Source: an uncultured Eubacteriales bacterium (GTDB lineage Bacteria; Bacillota; Clostridia; Oscillospirales; Acutalibacteraceae). Taken from it: DNA of 64,000 bases. Location: assembly GCA_934489735.1 (NCBI GenBank), contig CAKSSR010000011.1, positions 1 through 64,000 of the forward strand, in the 5' to 3' direction. Positions 8,874 through 17,027 of the stretch are shown here, one piece after another (the first letter of the stretch is position 1; each line of letters starts with the position of its first letter). The translations under genes and the position numbers were made by a program. Below the pieces are notes generated by a model. It saw only the letters and a program-made list of their open reading frames with translations, was not told the origin of the DNA and did not search any database.

Positions 8874-9914
8874 ATGCAACTTAAAACAAGCGATTTTTAT
8901 TACGATTTACCTAAAGAATTAATAGCTCAGACTCCAATTGATAAAAGAGATGACTCCAGATTATTAATTTTAAATAAAAGCAACGGAAGCATCACGCATT
9001 CTGTATTTAAGGACATCATAAACAGACTAAATGAAGGTGACTGCTTAATATTGAATGACTCAAAGGTACTACCAGCTAGAATATATGGAATAAAGAAAGA
9101 CACAGGTGCAAGAGTGGAATTCCTATTGCTTAAATGTCTATCAAATGGTACATGGGAATGTTTAGCTGGACCAGGGAAAAGAGCAAAAAAAGGTAACTGT
9201 TTTACTTTTAGTGACGATAAAGAAGAATTAATTAGAGGAACGATTACAGATACTTTAGAAAATGGAAATAGAATTATAAATTTTGATTATGAAGGGAACT
9301 TCTTTGAGATATTGGATAGAATCGGTGAGATGCCTCTACCTCCGTATATAAATGAAAAGCTCAAAGATCAAGACAGGTATCAAACTGTCTATGCAAATGA
9401 ACTTGGATCTGCAGCCGCTCCAACAGCCGGACTACATTTTACTAAAGAACTACTAAGAGATATAAAAAGCAAAGGGATCAATATAGGTTTCGTTACTTTG
9501 CACGTCGGATTGGGAACATTTAGACCAGTTAAAGAAAAATTGATTGAGAATCATAAAATGCATGAAGAGTATTACGAAATTCCTAAAGAAACTGCAGATA
9601 TAATAAACGAAACTAAGAAAAATAATAAAAGAGTTATATCAGTAGGAACAACTAGCTGCCGTACTTTAGAATCGGCTTTCAAAGAACATGGAAAAGTCAT
9701 CGCAGGTCACGGCACGACTGATATTTTTATATACCCGGGCTATAAATTCAACGTAATTGATGCATTGATTACAAATTTTCATCTACCTGAAAGCACTTTA
9801 ATAATGTTAGTCTCAGCATTCGCAGGATATGACAACATTATGAACGCATATAAAGCAGCAGTCAATGAAAAGTATAGATTTTTTAGCTTTGGAGATGCAA
9901 TGTTTATAGAATAA
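8874..9914 (+). CDS. queA: S-adenosylmethionine:tRNA ribosyltransferase-isomerase
   Basis: QueA transfers the ribosyl part of S-adenosylmethionine to preQ1 at the wobble base of GUN-anticodon tRNAs, making epoxyqueuosine. The 346 residues match the family length. Family signatures are visible: the N-terminal DFYYDLPKELIAQTP, the DSRLL block, GSAAAPTAGLHFT (about residues 178-190), LHVGLGTFRPV, TTSCRTLES and TDIFIYPGY..N. It is a single-gene unit with its own promoter and a terminator at 9947. The usual partner tgt is not adjacent. Confidence 0.97.
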   Translation: MQLKTSDFYYDLPKELIAQTPIDKRDDSRLLILNKSNGSITHSVFKDIINRLNEGDCLILNDSKVLPARIYGIKKDTGARVEFLLLKCLSNGTWECLAGPGKRAKKGNCFTFSDDKEELIRGTITDTLENGNRIINFDYEGNFFEILDRIGEMPLPPYINEKLKDQDRYQTVYANELGSAAAPTAGLHFTKELLRDIKSKGINIGFVTLHVGLGTFRPVKEKLIENHKMHEEYYEIPKETADIINETKKNNKRVISVGTTSCRTLESAFKEHGKVIAGHGTTDIFIYPGYKFNVIDALITNFHLPESTLIMLVSAFAGYDNIMNAYKAAVNEKYRFFSFGDAMFIE

Positions 9915-9946
9915 ATATAGAATCGATATAGAATAATTAAAGAAAA

Positions 9947-9982
9947 TTCCACTACTGTTTTAAAATAGTGGAACCTTTTTTT
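9947..9982 (+). terminator. Terminator after queA
   Basis: TTCCACTA and TAGTGGAA form an 8-bp perfect stem around an 11-nt loop, followed by CC and seven T. It lies between convergent queA and pspA. Confidence 0.9.
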
Positions 9983-9998
9983 ACTAATAATTAATAGG

Positions 9999-10676
9999 TT
10001 ACATACCTAATTCTGATTTCATCTTTATTAATTCATCATCAACTGAAGGGCTGTCACTTAATATATACTTCCCTTCTAATATCTGTGCCTCATCTAAAGG
10101 TATCTCATTCAATTTAGCCATAGCATTAGCTTCATCTAACATTTTGTCTGCTCTTTTTTCCATTTCATTAAAAGCTCCTATTCTTCCTATGGCTCTGCTC
10201 GATGTTGTCCCGATTTCGTTTACTTTTTGCTGTGTCCTTGCAATTGCTATCTTAGACTTTATAAGTTCTTTTCGATTGTTTAAATCTGAGATATTCTTTA
10301 CTAATTTATCATGCATTTCTCTCATCTTTATTGCATTTTCATGTGCAACTGCATAAGATTTCTGCAAGTCTGCCCCTACTGTTTCTAATTCTTGCTTCTT
10401 GGCTATAAATACCTTTGCATCATCTTCATTATTAGCAAGTAATGCTTTCTTAGCCAGTTCTTCATATTTTGAAACTTCCCTTATATTTTCATCAACCAAT
10501 CTTTTTGATCTGCTTTCCTCTGCCATTATCCCAGCTGTTTCTCTCTTTACATTTGCTAAATCATTCATAGCATCTCTAAGATATTGATCTACCATCTTTG
10601 ACGGATCTTCTGCTCTATCCAATATTGCATTTATGTTCGCTGACATAATGTCTCTAAATCTAGTTAATATATTCAT
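9999..10676 (-). CDS. pspA: PspA/IM30 family membrane-stress protein
   Basis: PspA-family proteins are ESCRT-III-like coiled-coil proteins that bind and stabilise stressed membranes from the cytoplasmic side. The 225 residues are typical. Family features are the N-terminal amphipathic start MNILTRFRDIMSANINAILD, EDPSKMVDQYLRD and long charged heptad helices through most of the chain. GGGGAG precedes the ATG. It lies 14 nt downstream of the TPM-domain membrane gene, forming a two-gene operon with the promoter at 11726-11754. Confidence 0.93.
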   Translation of the reverse strand: MNILTRFRDIMSANINAILDRAEDPSKMVDQYLRDAMNDLANVKRETAGIMAEESRSKRLVDENIREVSKYEELAKKALLANNEDDAKVFIAKKQELETVGADLQKSYAVAHENAIKMREMHDKLVKNISDLNNRKELIKSKIAIARTQQKVNEIGTTSSRAIGRIGAFNEMEKRADKMLDEANAMAKLNEIPLDEAQILEGKYILSDSPSVDDELIKMKSELGM

Positions 10677-10690
10677 CTCTATTCTCCCCT

Positions 10691-11683
10691 TTAATCATCA
10701 TACTTTCTACTTCTCAACTCCGCCTCATCTTGCACCAATTTTTCCATCGGAGTGCTTAAAATCTTTTCGGTTTCTAATGCTTTTTGCGATTCTTTTTCTT
10801 TTTTTCTTTTCCAGAAATAATATGCCACTATAATGATAACAGAACTTGAAATTATGATAGATATAATTATAGTAGTATCAATCCACGGTGACTTTGTTAT
10901 CGTCATTATTCTATTAGCTGCGTCACTAAAGGCCTTACTAAATGATTCTTCATTTGATAAATCTTTATAATAATAATATCTATCTATATAATCCAGCAAT
11001 ATGTCTGCTGCCTCTACGTCAATCACAGACTTAGCTTGAGATCCTGATACATAGCACACTTGATAACCATTTATATTTTTTTGATAAAATATTACAAGCA
11101 AATGTGCTTCATCTTTAAATTTTTCATTATATAGCTTATCTGCAAATGAATTTAAGTCCTCTGAGCTTGGATTATCTTTTCCTTCAATAGATGAAGTTAA
11201 GTATAAAAATGGTTGTACTCCTGTTTTATTATAAAACTCTCTCATTCCTGATAGCAATTTAGTCTTATTATTAATCCATCCTAAATTATCCGAATAATAA
11301 TCAGTTTCTACAACCATTCCCTTTGGCAACGCTTCTCTATTTATAGATGACTTAGTTATATTGTCCTTTGAGCTATCAAATAATGCAGGATTTGAAAAAA
11401 TTAATGCTGCTATTGATACCAATGCTATAATTATTATACAAATCGGAACCAAAACAAACTTCTTCTTTTTAGCTCTTCCATTTTTCGCATTCCTACTGTG
11501 AAATTTGTCTCTAATATTAAAAACAAACTCACCTACTATATCACCCGCACTAGATGAATCTAAATCTTTGTTCTTGCTAGAAATCTTTTTCCCAGGTATG
11601 GACGTCTTGCTATACTTTGAGCTTAACCTATCCATCTTTTTGCTAAAGCGCCCAGGAGATCCATCTGACCCTTTATTCCCCAT
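10691..11683 (-). CDS. TPM-domain membrane protein, partner of PspA
   Basis: About 330 residues. The ATG at 11683 is preferred over 11692 because GGGGG sits 9 nt before it. A basic Ser/Lys-rich cytoplasmic N-terminus (about 1-80) leads to a transmembrane segment (about 84-105), an extracytoplasmic domain (about 120-265), a second transmembrane segment (about 270-290) and a charged tail. The external domain (LPKGMVVETDYYSDNLGWI, LLVIFYQKNINGYQVCYVSG) resembles TPM-type domains often encoded next to PspA in Clostridia. It probably senses or anchors envelope stress. The TPM assignment rests on pattern and context, not on a search. Confidence 0.75.
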   Translation of the reverse strand: MGNKGSDGSPGRFSKKMDRLSSKYSKTSIPGKKISSKNKDLDSSSAGDIVGEFVFNIRDKFHSRNAKNGRAKKKKFVLVPICIIIIALVSIAALIFSNPALFDSSKDNITKSSINREALPKGMVVETDYYSDNLGWINNKTKLLSGMREFYNKTGVQPFLYLTSSIEGKDNPSSEDLNSFADKLYNEKFKDEAHLLVIFYQKNINGYQVCYVSGSQAKSVIDVEAADILLDYIDRYYYYKDLSNEESFSKAFSDAANRIMTITKSPWIDTTIIISIIISSSVIIIVAYYFWKRKKEKESQKALETEKILSTPMEKLVQDEAELRSRKYDD

Positions 11684-11725
11684 ACGTATCATCCCCCATA
11701 TACAAATTTAGAATCGCATAACTAT

Positions 11726-11754
11726 ATTATACAATATAATTTATAATTTGTAAA
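11726..11754 (-). promoter_or_regulatory. Sigma-A promoter of the TPM-pspA operon
   Basis: On the minus strand TTTACA, 17-base spacer, TATAAT, about 40 nt before the TPM-gene start. Confidence 0.7.
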
Positions 11755-11768
11755 TAGTTTTATGCTAA

Positions 11769-13103
11769 TTAATTAATTATTTTTAATGTCGGTGCAACTT
11801 TCTTATTATATTGCGAGGGATCTGATGATATTATCTCTGAATCTGATAGTCTGGAATAAACTCCTTTAAACTTCCCATTATATGAAAACAAACCTGGCAT
11901 GTTACTGTACAATTTAAATTCTTTGTCTTCTGGCATATAAATGTTCTCAGTCTTATATGGTTGACAGAATTCTTGTATTATATGATTACCATCTGTATTT
12001 TCATTTATTAACTTTTCCCATTGTTCTTCTGAACACATCTTGCCTACGTAAACATTTCGTGAACCATATCCGTCAACTGGCTTAAGAACATATTTATCTT
12101 TATTTCCTTTTACTTCATTTAAATCTACTTCTTCATCAGATAAAAGGTATGTCTTCGGTACGTGATCTTTTATAAACTTTACTTCTTCCTCATTCAAAAT
12201 ATCAAAAGTCCTTTTATCCCACATCGCTATAAATAACCACTTGCTATAAGGAATATGAGTACAAAATGGTCCTATAATACATACGTTGTCATCTTTCACC
12301 GCTTTAATAAAATCTTGAACTTTATCTATTTCTTCCTCGATATCACTTGTTATTGCCCTTCTGTATACAACGTCTACCTTGTGTCCCTTGGGGCTGATAA
12401 GCTCATTGTTAATATATTTCATATCTCTTATTTCGCAAATTTCTACATCGTATCCTTTTTTTCTGAATCTTTCCTCAAATGTTTCAAACTCATTTATGAT
12501 TCCTTTTTCTAAAAAGTCAACTATACCTATGTACGGATTTTCTACTGCTTTGTGATATGTCTTATATATTTCTGAAAATGTATCAATCCACGTATCATAT
12601 AATTCAAATGGTTCTAATTTGTATTTATCCTTTATAGCATTAACTGCAGCATTTTCTTTTAAAGTCGCCTCACTTATCGATAATTCTTCTTGTGCTCCAC
12701 TTGTTCCATCTGAATTTATTTCACAAAATTTAAAATCTTTAGTTTCTTCATTATAAAATATATCAAATCTCGCAATAGGCATGATACTCTCGTATCTACG
12801 TGGTATTAGTATAAGTTCTTTTAATTTGTCTGAAAACAATGGAAATATGTCTCTGTACGATTCATCATCTATATATTTTTGTATCATTTTCTCACATATT
12901 CTATATGTCGTGCTTACTATTTCTTCAAATTTCTTTATATCTTCGCTGTCATATATCTTCGGAATCTGTAATAATTTTAAGTATCTTCCTCTAAACATTC
13001 TATTCCCATCTTTTAAATACTCCGTCATTCTTAATGACGACTCATAGTTTTCTTTCCAATTGCTTAATATTTCTTCTTTTATTAAATTATTTACTTCTTT
13101 CAT
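11769..13103 (-). CDS. Glutathionylspermidine-synthase-like ATP-grasp ligase
   Basis: About 444 residues; the ATG at 13103 follows the upstream stop by one base, and GGTG within the upstream coding end serves as ribosome-binding site. It has the ATP-grasp features of the glutathionylspermidine-synthase family: RFDIFYNEETKDFKFCEINSD early, then KYVLKPVDGYGSRNVYVG (ATP-binding Lys and Gly-rich loop) and the E-F/Y-N-type end region. Such enzymes make amide bonds between a carboxylate and an amine using ATP. It is coupled to the glutamate-cysteine-ligase-type gene upstream, which suggests the two act in sequence on a gamma-glutamyl peptide. The true product is unknown. Confidence 0.8.
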   Translation of the reverse strand: MKEVNNLIKEEILSNWKENYESSLRMTEYLKDGNRMFRGRYLKLLQIPKIYDSEDIKKFEEIVSTTYRICEKMIQKYIDDESYRDIFPLFSDKLKELILIPRRYESIMPIARFDIFYNEETKDFKFCEINSDGTSGAQEELSISEATLKENAAVNAIKDKYKLEPFELYDTWIDTFSEIYKTYHKAVENPYIGIVDFLEKGIINEFETFEERFRKKGYDVEICEIRDMKYINNELISPKGHKVDVVYRRAITSDIEEEIDKVQDFIKAVKDDNVCIIGPFCTHIPYSKWLFIAMWDKRTFDILNEEEVKFIKDHVPKTYLLSDEEVDLNEVKGNKDKYVLKPVDGYGSRNVYVGKMCSEEQWEKLINENTDGNHIIQEFCQPYKTENIYMPEDKEFKLYSNMPGLFSYNGKFKGVYSRLSDSEIISSDPSQYNKKVAPTLKIIN

Positions 13104-13104
13104 T

Positions 13105-14331
13105 TTAAACACACCATCTTTCTGCTAAAGTTTTCTTTGAATCAATTATATTATAAAAAGGTTCTAAATATGACTGCTCTTCAATTTGGACCGACGACTT
13201 CGCTATGTCAAGTAATTCTCTTGCCAAATCACAAACGTTCTGTCCATAAACTTCCCCTGAAAAGCCATTCATTTTCAAATTATTCTCAGCCATGCTTAAA
13301 TCTTTATCATGGATCTTATACTTTTCCAATATATGCTTTATATTTTCTTCATTTATAAATAATCCCTTTATAAACGTCGCATATGCTAACATGTATTCCA
13401 TTGGCATGCTGTCAGCAAATCTTATCTCTATATACTTCTTTAATCTAACATCTAAAAAGGCCATTGATATTACATGCTCTATGTTTTCAATAGTCATCTC
13501 TTTGTCTTTCCAAATTACACTGGGCGTGTCATCTCCTACATAATGCGTGCCATCGTCCTCTACATCCAATATAATTGGCATATTCATTATAAAATCTGCA
13601 TATGATCCAAATCCAAATCCCTCTTCAAATATATCTGATATCGCCCCACATCTATCATTGTCTACGTTTTTCCAAACATAGCTGCTCCTTTTAAATCTTT
13701 CTTCATTCTTCTTCCCTTCAAAAACTGGAGTGTTCTCTGTCAGTAGTTTTATCACTGGTCCTAAAAAGTATGCTAATCTGTACTTATTTATAAAATCTTC
13801 TTCATTATAATAATCAATCGATATATGTATTGATGCAGTCCCTCTCATCATGTTTGCCCCATTAGTATGCTTATCCAAAAAATATTTATCCATATACTTA
13901 TACCTTTTCTTCGGTATTAATGGCATATCCTTGATAGAACTTACTGGATGATATCCTAAATTCACCATTTTGTAACCATACTCATCCAATATTGGACTAA
14001 GTGACTTTATAAACCCTTCATATATTTTCATTATTTCTTCTATAGATGAACATTTTTTTATACTTATTTCAAATTGAGCTGCAGGTTCTATTGTAATATT
14101 GTAATCATCCGTTAATATTCCTACTAATCTTTCCTCGGAATAGATAGGTTCCCCTTTAATAATCTTAATAAATCTGTTTAAAATGTCTTCTACTCCATGC
14201 TCTTCGTAATAATTTATTGACCTCATCGTATCTTTGTCTACTATGAAGTGTTCTATTTCTACTCCCAACTCCATCATTTCTGGGGACTTGCAACCACATT
14301 TAAAGTATTCTATAATTTTATCCTTATTCAC
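13105..14331 (-). CDS. Glutamate-cysteine ligase family protein (GCS2 type)
   Basis: The GTG at 14331 is chosen because GGGAGGGG lies 7 nt upstream; an ATG at 14361 would place that site inside the coding region. This gives 408 residues. Sequence marks of the GCS2/plant-type ligase are ELGVEIEHFIVDKDT (active-site Glu/Glu), ITIEPAAQFEIS (the E-P-x-x-Q-x-E motif), MMRGTASIHISIDY, and RCG at about residue 230. These enzymes join the gamma-carboxylate of glutamate to cysteine with ATP. It forms a tight two-gene unit with the ATP-grasp ligase downstream, replacing the usual gshB. Substrate specificity is inferred from family only. Confidence 0.85.
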   Translation of the reverse strand: MNKDKIIEYFKCGCKSPEMMELGVEIEHFIVDKDTMRSINYYEEHGVEDILNRFIKIIKGEPIYSEERLVGILTDDYNITIEPAAQFEISIKKCSSIEEIMKIYEGFIKSLSPILDEYGYKMVNLGYHPVSSIKDMPLIPKKRYKYMDKYFLDKHTNGANMMRGTASIHISIDYYNEEDFINKYRLAYFLGPVIKLLTENTPVFEGKKNEERFKRSSYVWKNVDNDRCGAISDIFEEGFGFGSYADFIMNMPIILDVEDDGTHYVGDDTPSVIWKDKEMTIENIEHVISMAFLDVRLKKYIEIRFADSMPMEYMLAYATFIKGLFINEENIKHILEKYKIHDKDLSMAENNLKMNGFSGEVYGQNVCDLARELLDIAKSSVQIEEQSYLEPFYNIIDSKKTLAERWCV

Positions 14332-14528
14332 AATAACCCCTCCCTTTTGTATTATAATCATTTTATCACATCTAATTATTTTATATCAATAGTAAATAAT
14401 CAATATTCTCATATTCGTAAAAATTCGGTATAAATTAATTGTGATTTTAGTGAAAATAGCATATGGAAATTAATGCTTTCTCTATGATATTATATTATTT
14501 GATTAATATTTGTAAGGAGATTTCATTT

Positions 14529-15437
14529 ATGAATAAATTATTTTTATCTATTTGTTTACTTGGTTTAAGTGCATCAAGTATTTGCTGCTTAGCTACAGAT
14601 TTGACTCAGGATCAGAATCTAAAAACAAGTATCTATCTAAAACTTTTGAAAAAAGGATACAATCATGACCAATCAAATAAACTTTCTCAACTATATGTCA
14701 ACAAACGTAAGGAAAATTTCACTAAATTTTGGATAAAGACTTACTTGCAATGCATAATAGAAGGGGAAACAGAAGAAAATGCTATTAAATATGCTACAAT
14801 CTGTGATGAAAAGAAAAGATCAAGCAATAAAGAATTATTTAATCAGGCACATACCTATTACGAAAAATTAGGATATTCTAAAAAAATGTGTGAAAAGTTT
14901 GCTTCCGCATACGTAAAAATAATAAATCATGGGAATAATGACATAAAAGCAAGAGCATACTCAGATTGGATAGCTACTGGGCATTCTAAATATGATGCAG
15001 AAGAATATTCTAAACATTACGAAGATAGTATTACATCTGGAAGCGATGAATTGATTGCAAAAGCTTATGCTGCATTTACAATGGGAAACTTTATGCAAAT
15101 AAAACCAGATTGTGAGTTCTCCACATACTTGGAAGACTATACTAAAGTAATATCAGAAGGCGGCAATGACGTAAAGGCAAGAGCTTTTGCAGAATGGTCT
15201 ATAATCGGTAACCTCAGGTCAAAAGCAGACACGTATTCCTCATATTATAATGAAAAAATTCAAGAAGGGTCTTTGGATAGAGAAGCCAAAGCCTTTGCAG
15301 AATATATGACATTAATACCAGACCCTAATAAAACCGCAGCTGAAGAATATGCCCAACGATATTCTAACAAGTATTATACACGCATGTCTTCAGAAGAAAG
15401 CAAAGAAATTAAGAAAATGCTTAAATCTATCAAGTAA
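14529..15437 (+). CDS. Secreted alpha-helical repeat protein
   Basis: The start at 14529 has AAGGAG 9 nt upstream, whereas the 66-nt extension to 14463 has no site. The 302-residue product begins with a signal peptide (MNKLFLSICLLGLSASS, likely cut near residues 18-23). From about residue 115 a unit of about 33-37 residues recurs three to four times, in two half-forms. Its core is Y-x-x-x-I-x-x-G-x-x-D-x-KARA-(Y/F)-A/S-(D/E)-W followed by G-x-x-x-x-x-A-x-x-Y-x-x-x-Y. The composition and spacing suggest paired helices, as in Sel1/TPR-type solenoids, but the motif is neither exactly. Such secreted solenoids often bind other proteins. No known family is recognised. Confidence 0.75.
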   Translation: MNKLFLSICLLGLSASSICCLATDLTQDQNLKTSIYLKLLKKGYNHDQSNKLSQLYVNKRKENFTKFWIKTYLQCIIEGETEENAIKYATICDEKKRSSNKELFNQAHTYYEKLGYSKKMCEKFASAYVKIINHGNNDIKARAYSDWIATGHSKYDAEEYSKHYEDSITSGSDELIAKAYAAFTMGNFMQIKPDCEFSTYLEDYTKVISEGGNDVKARAFAEWSIIGNLRSKADTYSSYYNEKIQEGSLDREAKAFAEYMTLIPDPNKTAAEEYAQRYSNKYYTRMSSEESKEIKKMLKSIK

Positions 15438-15445
15438 TTAATAAC

Positions 15446-15505
15446 AAAAATGCTGGGACAAACCAACTTTGGATTGCCCCAGTATGTATTCTAACCAGCA
15501 TTTTT
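15446..15505. terminator. Bidirectional terminator between the helical-repeat gene and spo0A
   Basis: AAAAATGCTGG and CCAGCATTTTT form an 11-bp perfect inverted repeat, with a competing CTGGG/CCCAG inner stem. A- and T-runs sit on both sides. It overlaps the last codons of spo0A. Confidence 0.8.
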
Positions 15506-16249
15506 CATTTGTAGTCTTAATCTATCGCTAATCATTGCTATAAACTCAGAATTTGTTGGCTTACCTCTTTCATTATGTATGGTATAACCAAAGTATGAGT
15601 TCAATACATCGATATCTCCTCTGTCCCAAGCAACTTCTATTGCATGACGAATAGCTCTTTCTACCCTTGATGAAGTAGTATCAAAGCGTTTTGCAACAGA
15701 TGGATACAGTTGCTTTGTAACGGAATTAATTATTTCAGGCGTCTCTACTGACATTATTATAGAATCTCTTAAGTAATGGTAACCTTTTATATGAGCTGGC
15801 ACACCAATCTGATGCAAAATCTCAGTAACTTTTATCTCTAGATTATTAAGGATGTCAGGTTTAAACAAATCTTGAATAGAATTTGAAATTGGATTGACAA
15901 TTTTATTTACTAAGTCTCGAATTTCAAACGGTTTAACCAAGAAATAGGACGCACCATATGATAAAGCTTCTTTTTCTAAGATTGCATTTGAAAAAGAAGA
16001 AAGAACTATGAAACAAGGTCTAATATTATTTAAAGGAAACTTTTTCAAGACACCAATAGCGTCTATTTCAGACAAAAACAAATCCATAATAACTACATCA
16101 GGTGAGTAAGACCTTATAGTATCAATTAGATTTGAGCCGTTTTTAGGGACAAACGATGGTTCAATCCCATAACTTTTTAAGAATTCTAAGCTTCGTCTAC
16201 TAAATTCAACAGAATCATCTGCAATTAATAATTTTATTTTGTTTTCCAT
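15491..16249 (-). CDS. spo0A: Sporulation master response regulator Spo0A
   Basis: 252 residues from the ATG at 16249, which has GGAGGAATCGAA directly upstream; an in-frame ATG at 16282 would swallow that site. The N-terminal receiver has the acidic pair in IADDS, the phospho-acceptor Asp in VVIMDLFLSE and the conserved Lys in LVKPFE. The C-terminal domain carries the Spo0A-specific DNA-reading helix SSRVERAIRHAIEVAW and the GKPTNSEFIA signature. Phosphorylated Spo0A binds 0A boxes and starts sporulation. It is monocistronic. Confidence 0.97.
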   Translation of the reverse strand: MENKIKLLIADDSVEFSRRSLEFLKSYGIEPSFVPKNGSNLIDTIRSYSPDVVIMDLFLSEIDAIGVLKKFPLNNIRPCFIVLSSFSNAILEKEALSYGASYFLVKPFEIRDLVNKIVNPISNSIQDLFKPDILNNLEIKVTEILHQIGVPAHIKGYHYLRDSIIMSVETPEIINSVTKQLYPSVAKRFDTTSSRVERAIRHAIEVAWDRGDIDVLNSYFGYTIHNERGKPTNSEFIAMISDRLRLQMKNAG

Positions 16250-16282
16250 TTCGATTCCTCCGATAATTTGTTTTGTATCCAT

Positions 16283-16311
16283 ATATTACCATATAAATTA
16301 AAATTTGGCAA
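16283..16311 (-). promoter_or_regulatory. Sigma-A-type promoter of spo0A
   Basis: On the minus strand TTGCCA, 17-base spacer, TAATAT, about 35 nt before the chosen start. A sigma-H promoter may also exist but I cannot place one. Confidence 0.6.
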
Positions 16312-16530
16312 GAACCATTTTTTATCTTTTAATTTCTACTTACTAATTGCATTTTTCTGTTTAATTATTACATATTATTTCAAAATTAGCATGCATCGCA
16401 GTTCTATATGTTTCATTTTTAATATATTTTCTATATTATTATATGCATAACGCTAATTATTTTCTGCATTTTTTCGCCCATCTATATGCATGAAGCACTA
16501 ATTTCTTAATAAATTCATTGATATCACCAA
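16312..16530. other. Gene-free AT-rich spacer
   Basis: No supported gene, repeat or RNA was seen between the spo0A promoter and the XRE-gene terminator; the short open frames have no ribosome-binding site. Confidence 0.6.
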
Positions 16531-16535
16531 AAAAT

Positions 16536-16570
16536 AACATACTCTACCCGATTTTTAGGTAAAGTATGTT
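16536..16570 (-). terminator. Terminator after the XRE regulator
   Basis: AACATACT/AGTATGTT with an inner ctacc/ggta pairing; on the minus strand it is followed by TTATTTTTT. Confidence 0.8.
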
Positions 16571-16579
16571 TAATTTTCG

Positions 16580-16993
16580 CTAAACCACTCTTATTTTCTT
16601 TCCTCTCATGGTCACTTTCGCTATTTCACCCATTTGATTTAAGAAATCTAGCTTATCATCAGCAGAAAGAACTCTGTATCTAACTAGTAAATTCTTCTCA
16701 TCCACTGATAGGTCATATATCTTACTATCTGCTTTTCTATCATATTTCTCATATGTTTCTAAATCGTCTTCATATGACCCTGGTTCTAATACATTTTTCT
16801 CACAGTCGAGAAAGAAATCAACATAATCAACGTTAAACATCCTAGCCATTTTTATAAGAGTCTTTATATCCGGAGATGTTTTCCCTATCTCATAGTAAGT
16901 ATAAGTTGATCTGTCTACTCCTAAAACATCAGCAATTTGTTTCTGTGTGAATCCACAGCCTAATCTTATTTTCTTTAGCATTTTTGACAACAT
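16580..16993 (-). CDS. XRE-family HTH transcriptional regulator
   Basis: 137 residues. An N-terminal lambda-repressor-type helix-turn-helix spans about residues 5-58: LKKIRLGCGFTQKQIADVLGVDRSTYTYYEIGKTSPDI, with the recognition helix DRSTYTYYE. A charged C-terminal part (about 85-137) without a known domain may dimerise or bind a partner. It starts 34 nt after the gatB stop in the same direction, so read-through from the aspS-gatCAB operon is possible; a terminator follows. Targets are unknown. Confidence 0.9.
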   Translation of the reverse strand: MLSKMLKKIRLGCGFTQKQIADVLGVDRSTYTYYEIGKTSPDIKTLIKMARMFNVDYVDFFLDCEKNVLEPGSYEDDLETYEKYDRKADSKIYDLSVDEKNLLVRYRVLSADDKLDFLNQMGEIAKVTMRGKKIRVV

Positions 16994-17027
16994 GCTATTT
17001 TCCTCCCAAATGTAAATATATTTTTTA

